NCBI GenBank assembly: GCA_028696915.1
Contig: JAQVGB010000005.1
Span: 1-25,413, forward strand
Direction: 5' to 3'
Source of the DNA: Candidatus Dojkabacteria bacterium
GTDB lineage: Bacteria > Patescibacteriota > Dojkabacteria > SC72 > JAFGCJ01
Length of the DNA: 25,413 nucleotides
Within the stretch, counting starts at the first letter, position 1; each line of letters starts with the position of its first letter. The notes under the pieces are model-generated. The model saw only the letters and a list, made by a program, of their open reading frames with translations, ran no database searches and was not told where the DNA came from. Of this stretch, positions 15,652-23,700 are shown piece after piece. A program made the translations under genes and the position numbers.

Positions 15652-18459
15652 ATGCTCATCCGCCTTCCACCACAATCAGCGTTTCGGATGAATATCCCGG
15701 AAGTGCTCGTTGTTGTCGCGTTTTTTGTCCTTCTCATGAATCCCGGCATTGCAGCAGCGCAGAGTTGTGGTAGCTGTAGTTATTCGTGCACGGGGAGCAC
15801 ATCTTGTATGGGTGAGGACGGGAAGAGCTATTCGCCGACATGCGACGAAGCGAACTGTGATGGAGATGAATGTTGTGATGGTCTCGGTAAATGTGTAGCA
15901 CCGATCTGTAGTGCAAATTGTATTGCCGGAACTCCTCCGACATGCTACATGTCATGCGGATGTGGGGGTGATGGTGACGATTCCTCTACGCCGTCGTGTT
16001 TGTGTGACTGCTCGTGTAATGGGCTGGACAGGCCTGCTGCTCCGGTTATTGTTGGTCCAACTGATGGTGTCCATGTGCCTCTCTCTGACCAAATTGCCCT
16101 GGATTGGGAAGATGTAAACGACTGGGGTGAAGACCAGGTTTCGTGCACAGACGGCGTAGTACCGTGCACCTGTAGTCAGGGACAGAGTTATCCAGATTCG
16201 AACCGAAGGTATGAACTTTATCTTTCGACAAGTTCTCCAACAAATCTACCTTCCCCTACTCAGCCGTGTGTTGGGAGCGCATCGATGGCATGTTCTGTAA
16301 CCGCAAGTTCATATACGGCCACTTCTGGTGGTCCGTTTGATACGCTTCAACCGGGAGCGACGTATTACTGGGCAGTCCGATCGGTCAACCCCGGTCCCGG
16401 AGGATCCCCTGGAGGCAACGGTCGCGGGGATTGCGTGGTGAGAAGTGATTGGGCGCTAGCCTCCTTCAGGGTGGACTCTCCTCCAGAAGTTGTCAACGTA
16501 GAGGTCCTGGACAATAGTTCGACTACCTGTCGGCTCTCCGACGGTTCGATGTCTCCGTGGACAGGTGGCGGGGAGCAGGCAAACAATCCGATCGATGTCG
16601 CAGTCACCGTCCGAGACCTTGACGGATGGGAGGATGTTTCTATGCTCTATTTTCATATGGCTTTTCCCGATGCTAAATATGAGCGTCCCTTCAACTGTTA
16701 CGATGAGTTAAAGGAATCCGTGGCTTTTTCTCTGTTCAAAGGTGTGTACCTGAATCAGGGGTGGCGTTCTGCGTTTGCCATGGAAATAGACGAGTCAGGT
16801 TGTCGTCCTAACTGTTCATATTCGAATCCTCAAACATGTAATGCGCAGGTTGGTTGCACGTGGAGCGATGATTGGGCTGGAGCCTTTGAGCCATATGGGT
16901 GTGCCGGGTGTCGCCGTGACTGGGTTGAGCGTCCGTTTTCATTAAACACATCTCGGCTTTTGTATCAATTCGACCAAAGCTGTAGATATCCCGGGAATGG
17001 ACCGACTGGATGCAATGGCTGTTATTTTCAGACGAAGCACACTCATTACGAGATACAGGGCGTAACTCACTCAGTGCATCCAGACGGAAATACCGTGACA
17101 TATACATTCACCCTTGAATTTGCTCCCTCATTTAAAGAAGGTACATACCAAATGTACGCTATGGCGCGGAGCTCATTCGGTGGAGGTAATATTTTTTCAG
17201 GAGGAAATCAACCTGGTTGCTCCCATACGACTCCCTGTCGGACAACCAACCCGTCATGGACGTGGAGTTTCGATTTTCGTGAACCAAGTGTCCAGGTCGA
17301 TTCATTTCATCGGCCGGGAGACAACCCTGAGACAATGCGTTTTGAAGAATCTGTGACAGAAGTTCGGGTGACGGACTCCGGGATACGTCGCATCTTTGAC
17401 CGCCTGTATTGGATTACGCGGGAGACGGGCGAGCGTTTGCCTAGCTCTGGGTATTACTCGATCGGCTCACCGGTCGATCTCTCCGGCAGTTCTCAGTGGG
17501 TCGGACCTCAGGAATTGAAGCCATCAGGGTCCGATCCAGGATTCCAAGGTGGAGATGTTGTGCGTTCCCGGATCTCGGCGATGGATATTGCATGCAATAT
17601 TGCGGAGGGCAGCGATGAATCTGCCGACGCCACGCTCGTCGAACAGGAATGGATACAGACGATCGAAAATGATGTGTATGCGGGTGGTAGCTATTTCGAT
17701 CCGATCCCCATTGCTGGGGAGGCTCTCGGGTCCTACTGGCTGGGTGGAGGGCATAGGAATTCATGCGGTTTGTCAAATTTCGGAAGTGGTGTCGGCTCTC
17801 TCTCCGGCTGGTGTCTGGGATCATACGCGGACAATAACCGATACGAACGGCACGGAGAGTGGTATGGCGAGCTCAGGAGACTTGCGGTGAACTCAACGTG
17901 GACCGCAGAAAACCAGGGCGGCAGGATCGTCCCCATTTCGGGAGCTGATCCCGCGTGGTGGGGCAACGGGAACGATGGCATTTTCGAGTATTCCGAAGAT
18001 CAGCCACTCGTCGTGTCCGGCTCATGCGCAGGCAGGAAGATTGTGTTTTCCACCGCTGATGTTGTCGTCGATCCTGATTTTGTCAGGAGTGCGCCAAATT
18101 CTGCATGTCTGATCGTCGCGCGGAGTGGGACGACGATCACGATCCGCAACGGTACATCTGCTCTCTCAGATGTCGATACGGTCCAGGCGGCGTTTGTCAC
18201 GGATGGTGTATTTGAAGTTATCAAAGACGAAGTGCCTCCGATCTATGACCGTCTCCTTATTTCAGGTTTAGTTTTTTCTGACGTATCAAGCTGGTTGCGG
18301 GACTTGATTTGGGAAGATAATATCAGATGGCCGGCGGAGCGGATCGAGTATGATGCCCGGTATATCGATTTGCTCAGGGACATGCTTGGAAGCAGGAGGT
18401 TCACGGACTTTGAATGTGGTATTGTGCAGGGAAGTTCAAGTTGTCTGGGCTGGGATTAG
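15652..18459 (+). CDS. Giant secreted cysteine-rich Fn3 protein, candidate pilus-tip adhesin (cassette 1)
   Basis: 935 residues. A signal peptide (hydrophobic segment 18-29) ends with AAA at 34-36. The head (about 38-125) has 18 cysteines. An Fn3-like domain (about 126-275) has the usual TYYWAVRS strand. Next is a core block (about 345-470) with NCYDEL, PNCSY, PYGCAGCRRDW, TGCNGCYF. Then come beta-rich regions and a C-terminal domain with YDARYIDLLRDML and DFECGI...SSSCLGW at the end. It is paralogous along nearly all its length to the 1226-residue protein at 20730 but lacks that protein's Hint domain. The ATG at 15652 has a Shine-Dalgarno sequence (GAGGAG); an internal ATG at 15688 also leaves a full signal peptide. 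A tip adhesin analogous to PilY1 is inferred from position only. Confidence 0.85.
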   Translation: MLIRLPPQSAFRMNIPEVLVVVAFFVLLMNPGIAAAQSCGSCSYSCTGSTSCMGEDGKSYSPTCDEANCDGDECCDGLGKCVAPICSANCIAGTPPTCYMSCGCGGDGDDSSTPSCLCDCSCNGLDRPAAPVIVGPTDGVHVPLSDQIALDWEDVNDWGEDQVSCTDGVVPCTCSQGQSYPDSNRRYELYLSTSSPTNLPSPTQPCVGSASMACSVTASSYTATSGGPFDTLQPGATYYWAVRSVNPGPGGSPGGNGRGDCVVRSDWALASFRVDSPPEVVNVEVLDNSSTTCRLSDGSMSPWTGGGEQANNPIDVAVTVRDLDGWEDVSMLYFHMAFPDAKYERPFNCYDELKESVAFSLFKGVYLNQGWRSAFAMEIDESGCRPNCSYSNPQTCNAQVGCTWSDDWAGAFEPYGCAGCRRDWVERPFSLNTSRLLYQFDQSCRYPGNGPTGCNGCYFQTKHTHYEIQGVTHSVHPDGNTVTYTFTLEFAPSFKEGTYQMYAMARSSFGGGNIFSGGNQPGCSHTTPCRTTNPSWTWSFDFREPSVQVDSFHRPGDNPETMRFEESVTEVRVTDSGIRRIFDRLYWITRETGERLPSSGYYSIGSPVDLSGSSQWVGPQELKPSGSDPGFQGGDVVRSRISAMDIACNIAEGSDESADATLVEQEWIQTIENDVYAGGSYFDPIPIAGEALGSYWLGGGHRNSCGLSNFGSGVGSLSGWCLGSYADNNRYERHGEWYGELRRLAVNSTWTAENQGGRIVPISGADPAWWGNGNDGIFEYSEDQPLVVSGSCAGRKIVFSTADVVVDPDFVRSAPNSACLIVARSGTTITIRNGTSALSDVDTVQAAFVTDGVFEVIKDEVPPIYDRLLISGLVFSDVSSWLRDLIWEDNIRWPAERIEYDARYIDLLRDMLGSRRFTDFECGIVQGSSSCLGWD

Positions 18460-18526
18460 TGAAAGGCCTGCTGGATTGTGGTAGGCTGTAGTGAGTGCTG
18501 ATTATACGTTGCAGGAGAACAGTTTC

Positions 18527-19117
18527 ATGAATAAAAGCAAAACGCAAAAGGATGGCACTAAGGTTAATAATCCAAACAGGGTTTCGGCGAAAGATCGGCG
18601 GTTTGCTGGTTTTGTCCGTTCCGGTGGTGTGACAGGTCTTATTGTCGCGGGCTGGATCTTGGTTATGTATGGGCTTCTTTACTGGGGATACCATACATCA
18701 CGGCTTCCGTACTGGTTTGACAATTTCGTCCAAGAGACGGGGGTGTGGCGAGTATTTGGGGCGAAGTCGTACGGTTTTGAGAAATTGGAGGGAGTTCCCT
18801 ACCTGGTTGATCCTCGTCTTGCCTTGGTCAATGATGTATCGTTTAGAATTGAAAAAAGCGGGTACATAATACAGAAAGACAATCCATTTATTGTCGTTTC
18901 GAGGATGGAGGGGACGGAGGCAGGGTTTGATTTGAGTGGAGAGTTTTCTATGAGCGTTGATAGTCAACGTGGCGCACCGAGATTCTGCCCGACGTGCACG
19001 ATTGATGACCTGTATGTCGGGGACTGGGTGCTGATAAGTCTCTCCGGTTCAGTGGCGCCGGAAACGGGATCGCTTGAGCCCGAACGCATTCATATAACCA
19101 AGATTACTGACGAATAA
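18527..19117 (+). CDS. Single-pass membrane protein with WGYHTSR motif (cassette 2)
   Basis: 196 residues, a paralogue of the 14310 protein. A long Lys/Arg-rich cytosolic N-terminus (1-31), a transmembrane segment (about 34-51), then WGYHTSRLP (53-61) and the shared segment ending VFGAKSY. The distal domain has CPTC and may bind metal or form a disulfide. The ATG at 18527 is supported by GCAGGAG, 8 bases upstream, one of the few clear Shine-Dalgarno sequences here. A GTG at 18491 is the in-frame alternative. The preceding 67 bases hold a weak imperfect hairpin and no convincing promoter. Function unknown. Confidence 0.75.
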   Translation: MNKSKTQKDGTKVNNPNRVSAKDRRFAGFVRSGGVTGLIVAGWILVMYGLLYWGYHTSRLPYWFDNFVQETGVWRVFGAKSYGFEKLEGVPYLVDPRLALVNDVSFRIEKSGYIIQKDNPFIVVSRMEGTEAGFDLSGEFSMSVDSQRGAPRFCPTCTIDDLYVGDWVLISLSGSVAPETGSLEPERIHITKITDE

Positions 19118-19118
19118 G

Positions 19119-19562
19119 ATGCCGAGAACACAGGTAAATGCAAAGAAAATGGTCAAGGCTCTGATCGGTATCTTTTTGTTGCTGTCCCTGTTGGCGCCAC
19201 TGTGTGTGCTCTTCGGAGCGAGCTCGAAGGTGGTCAGTCCGCAGAGCTACTTATCTTCAGGAGATGCAGATCACGAAACAATCTTTACTGAAGTCGTTTT
19301 AAGAGATTGTTTTTCTACGGTCAATGAAACCAGCATTACGTTTACCTGTGGCCCTGTGTCCCTGTCGTTTGACAAAGAGGACACCGGTGAGAATGGTCGT
19401 GTATATCTTGATGAAAGCCTGTATCTGGATTCAGAGCACTCATATCCCGGTAATATCCGTTACTCACGGATTCATGTATCAACCTCGGTACGGGATAATG
19501 AGAGTGAAGTTATTAGTGTAGAAGGTGTCGCCGACGGATGGTTGATGTTTACAGATGAGTGA
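19119..19562 (+). CDS. Small membrane-anchored protein of unknown function (cassette 2)
   Basis: 147 residues, not recognised. A basic N-terminus with one hydrophobic helix (about 12-33), which could be a signal anchor or a signal peptide, precedes a short extracellular domain with two cysteines (RDC, FTC). It begins one base after the previous stop, so it is part of the same message. It occupies the slot of the 253-residue protein in cassette 1, but I see no sequence resemblance beyond the layout. Confidence 0.65.
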   Translation: MPRTQVNAKKMVKALIGIFLLLSLLAPLCVLFGASSKVVSPQSYLSSGDADHETIFTEVVLRDCFSTVNETSITFTCGPVSLSFDKEDTGENGRVYLDESLYLDSEHSYPGNIRYSRIHVSTSVRDNESEVISVEGVADGWLMFTDE

Positions 19563-19567
19563 CCAAA

Positions 19568-20743
19568 ATGATGAAAGATAGCTCAAAATTGACATTCCAC
19601 ATTTCAATCGGGATCCTGTCCGTCCTTCTGGTGGCCGTAGTGGTTGCCATTGGGGTGATATCCCGCAATCGTAAGAGCGATATCTCGGACATTTCCGAGG
19701 ATGTCTGGACCGCAGATCCGGATGATCCGCTGAGCAACGTTGAAATCGCATCAATTGTGGTCCAATGGATGGAGAAATCGCGGCATCCGGACGGAAGATA
19801 TATTTTTGATGAAACATTTGATGAAAGCGGTGTGGCGACGAAGACTGTTGATCATCGGCTTGGAGCGTTCCCCGTGTGGGCACAGGCGAAATTATTTGAA
19901 AAGACAGGGAACACGGAACACCTTTCGAAGATCGAACGCGATATTGATGTGTATATGGATCCCGAGGTCGTTCCGTTCATTCAAAACTATTTCTGGACGT
20001 GTGCCCTTCTCTATGACGCGTCCATCGTTCCCGGTCTTCCCGAAGACATTGCGAACAAGATGCGTGATCTCTGCGAACGGGGAGATTTTAATCTTGAATT
20101 AATGCAGAATGTTGACGATGAGTTGGAACAGGGGTTCGTGACATTTGATGTTCGGGTGGATCAATTACCGGTGTCAGCCCTATCAGGCGCTGTTGAGTCG
20201 CCCCTTAACCATGAGATTTTTCAACTGGCAGCGTTTTCTGCGGACCGTTCGGGTCGGTATCGGTGGTATGGGAAACGGTACGACCGTGAAGTTGCGACTG
20301 TCCTTCTGCGCGATGCGGTGGAATTGTATTCTCAGGAAGTAGCGGGTGGTTCATTTATTCCCTCGGATACCAGGTGTGTCATTGGATTTGCGGCGCTCAA
20401 TTTGTATGCATTGAGTGCCGATGAATCATTGGTTGACCTTTCTGAATTAATGTTCCGGTCGTATGAGCCGTCGGTCGACGATGTGGAAAGTCTGGCATTT
20501 TGCACACTTCTCGGAAGTCGTCTCGGACAGACGGGTATCGGTCGAGTGTCGGATGCGGATATATCGAAGATGCTTGATATTGCAATTTTTGACCTGTTTG
20601 ATGTCAAAGGCTATGACGGATACTACAATGGAGGTGGCGCATTTCGTGATTTGAAACTTCCAGAAGCAAGGAGGTCGTTGATCGCAAATACGTTGTTGAC
20701 TGTTGTTTTGTTGGAGCGGTCTGATCTAAATGCATCCAAATAG
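19568..20743 (+). CDS. Membrane-anchored all-helical protein, possible alpha/alpha toroid (cassette 2 only)
   Basis: 391 residues, not assigned to a family. After an N-terminal transmembrane helix (about 9-31), the rest is rich in amphipathic helix pairs: VEIASIVVQWMEKS, RLGAFPVWAQAKLFEKTG, FWTCALLYDAS, EIFQLAAFSAD, CVIGFAALNLYALS, SLAFCTLLGSRLG. Repeated helical hairpins with aromatic and acidic residues (HPDGRYIFDE, YDGYYNGGGAF) recall the six-hairpin glycosidase-like or terpenoid-cyclase-type toroid. That fold is an inference. It would sit outside the cell, so a glycan-binding or glycan-cleaving job is possible. The start is the ATG at 19568 (or 19571); a GTG at 19559 is less likely. It overlaps the next start at 20730 by 14 bases. 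Cassette 1 has no counterpart. Confidence 0.7.
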   Translation: MMKDSSKLTFHISIGILSVLLVAVVVAIGVISRNRKSDISDISEDVWTADPDDPLSNVEIASIVVQWMEKSRHPDGRYIFDETFDESGVATKTVDHRLGAFPVWAQAKLFEKTGNTEHLSKIERDIDVYMDPEVVPFIQNYFWTCALLYDASIVPGLPEDIANKMRDLCERGDFNLELMQNVDDELEQGFVTFDVRVDQLPVSALSGAVESPLNHEIFQLAAFSADRSGRYRWYGKRYDREVATVLLRDAVELYSQEVAGGSFIPSDTRCVIGFAALNLYALSADESLVDLSELMFRSYEPSVDDVESLAFCTLLGSRLGQTGIGRVSDADISKMLDIAIFDLFDVKGYDGYYNGGGAFRDLKLPEARRSLIANTLLTVVLLERSDLNASK

Positions 20744-23700
20744 AAAGATGACGGAATTACGAAGACAAACAAAGAATTACCGGGCTGCATGGTTGATTGG
20801 GTTGCCGATTGTTGTCTTCTTCATGGCGTCGGGATTCCTATCTTTCACGGGAATGGTATGTGCGTGCGATCCCAAATGTGAGATCGAACGGTGCAAAGAG
20901 CTCACTCCTGGGGAAACTGAGTGTTGGTGTGATGCACGGGATGGGGTGAAATGTAACCACTCGGGTGATGGGTGTGACTGTGACTGCTTTAAGGTATCCG
21001 GAGGGGGTTGTGGAGGATGTAGCGGCGGTGGGTGCGTATGCGGTAGCGATGGCTCATGCTCGCGGTTTGATTGCAATCCTTACTGCAAGGATGGATGGAC
21101 TTCGGTTAACAACGGGAACGATTCGTGTTCGTTCGTCTGCTGTTGTGGAAATGGATTGACCTGCTATAAGGTGAATGAGCCTGATCCTGCTCCCCCTCCC
21201 CCACCTCCCGCTACATGCGGGAACGGAGTTGTTGATAGTGGTGAGGAGTGTGACGGCAATATGTGTAGTAGCGGTATGTGTAATACTAACTGCACCTGCC
21301 CTGATCCTTCTTGTTTTCCTGCGGGCACGATGGTGTCGATGGCGGATGGATCTGGTAGAGCTATTGAGGATGTGAAGGAAGGGGATATTGTTCTCAGCTA
21401 TGACCCCACGTCGAGGAAGTTCTCGGAAAATCGTGTGAAAGAAGTTGAATCACCGGTTCGTAGCGGTGTCTATATCCTAAACGGCGGCCTGGTCAAGGTG
21501 ACCAACGAACATCCGTTCTATATCCGACGTACAGACACACTGACGAGTGTTGAGGGTTGGGCGAGCATTGATCCAGAAAGCACCGATCGTGAGGTTTCGA
21601 TCCCCTACTTGATGGAGCTTTCTGTCGGAGATCTTCTTATGTCCAGTGATGGTACATGGCTTTCGATTGTCACTATGGAATATGTTGAAGGAGAGGTCCA
21701 GACCTACAACCTCATCCTAGAAGACTGTCCGAACACGTATTTCGCAAATGGACTGCTTGTTCATAATAAAGACGATGGGGTGTCCTGTTTCTGCAAGTGT
21801 TATTGTTATGGTCCTGGTTGGAGGTATCCCAATCCCGTGACGCCTTCAAGGCCGCGGCCGTCAGGTGTAGTGCTCCCGTCTGCACCTGCGACGTTAGAGT
21901 GGTCCCGACCACTCATGGATGTGTGGGGAACTGATGGTATGTACTGTGCAAACGGGAAAAATAAATGTGCCTGTACATATGATTTCGATGATACGTTTGA
22001 ACACAACCGCAAATATGAACTGTACCTTTCTAACGTCCCTCCATCTGACATGAATGCGCTTCCGAATCAACATCAGGACTGTCCTGCCACGAACTCGAAC
22101 TTCATATGCGCGGTAACGCCAGGTGCATTATCAGGCTCGTATACTATTCCCAGTGGGACATTAAAGCCAGGAGTGACATATTACTGGGCAGTACGGGCGG
22201 TTGATGGAGCGGCGTCACCCTACGTTGTGAAAGATGGAATTGGCTGTCCGAGCAGAGGTCCGTGGTCCAGTGTCTGGACATTTACATACGGTTCGCCGGA
22301 CCAGGTACCAGCAATTGTCAACGTCGAAGTGCTTAAGGATAATCTTCACTGTTGGGATGTACCTCCTTCTTCAGGGTTTGAGGGGATACCATCCAGATGG
22401 ACCGGTTCGGCTGTGGCTAATCCGCCTGACACGATCAATAATCCTCTTGATATTGCGGTGACGGTCTATGATGGAGATGGCTGGCGTGACTTTGATACGA
22501 TTTATTTCATGATGGTTCCGGAAGTGAATGGAGTCATTGATTCGAAATATACCTTGCCATTCAATTGTTATGACGAGTTAAAAAAATACCTGGCATTTTC
22601 TTTCTGGCCGGAGTTCTATTTTCATTACAACGAAGATTTTCGGTATGCAATTGCGTTAGAAGCGCTCACGTGCTCTCCGAATTGTACTTATAAAAATGAA
22701 ACCGATTGTGAAGCGCGTGTGGGGTGTTCGTGGGATGAATCGTGGGCGACCGCCCTGGATCCCTACGGATGTGCCGGTTGCCGCCGTGACTGGGCGGAGC
22801 GTCCATTCTCCCCGACTCCTTCCTCACGGCTCTACCAGTATGATCAATCGTGCAATTATAAGGATGGTACCCCAACAGGATGTAATGGGTGTTATTTTAA
22901 AACAACAAACTATACGTATACCATAGAGGATGTGCGCCATGAGGTATTGAGTGATACAACGGTGAAGTATATTTTTCGGATCAAGTTTTCGAGCAATTTC
23001 CCGATTGGAACATTTCGGATGCTTGCAATGGCCAAGGCGTATAGTAATGGGGGCATTGTGTATTCGGCGGGAGAAAACCCGGGGTGTGACGAAACTCTTC
23101 CGTGTAGGACTACGAGTAAGGACTGGACGTGGGGTTTTGACTTCACGAAACCATTTGCCAGTGTGAATATGGAGACAGATATCCCGAATAATTCTGTTAC
23201 GATTTCGGAAGATTCGTCAGATCCGCTTTCCGGGTTGAAGCGAGTGTTTAATCATACATACGATATTCAGTATGCTGACGAAACTCCGGATGTGACAAAC
23301 GCATTTTATACTGTCCCCGATGAATTCGTTGTTTCTTGGAATTCTCCCAGGGTGACGGATCATGATCGCGTTCATGAAAACGCGATACATCTTCAAGGAG
23401 GGGAACATGTAACAGCTCGTCTTACGGCAGAAGATCGGGCGTGCAATGTGAACTCTGACGCTCGTTCTTTAGAGATTGGGCAGGAATGGATGCTAACACT
23501 TGGTGGAGATGTTTATAGTGGTGACACGTTATATGATCCGCTTCCGCCGTTATCGGATGATCAGCTAACCAAACCGTCAATTGAACCATTCAGTATGTAT
23601 CCTCAACTGACGAATCCTCTCTATGGAAAGAATCACTCAATCTCATTAAGTCAGTACTGGATCGGAGCGGACGATTCCGGCGCTTGCAGTCCTTTGCACT

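Noticed and set aside
18465..18487. Hairpin between the 935-aa gene and the second WGYHTSR gene as a terminator
   Set aside because: Only six pairs with a G-U, a 9-base loop and no T-tract; not a convincing terminator.
9248..19562. Recoded UGA (glycine) as in some CPR lineages
   Set aside because: Several genes end naturally at TGA with the next start a few bases away (for example at 14888 and 19562), and no in-frame TGA is needed within any gene.
20790..20870. A lipoprotein signal in the 1226-aa protein (MVCAC)
   Set aside because: The residues before the cysteine (T-G-M-V) do not fit the L-[AS]-[GA]-C lipobox well; an ordinary signal peptide is as likely.
21312..21767. A splicing intein in the 1226-aa protein
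   Set aside because: The +1 residue is Lys and there is no endonuclease domain, so a cleaving or transferring Hint domain is the better reading.
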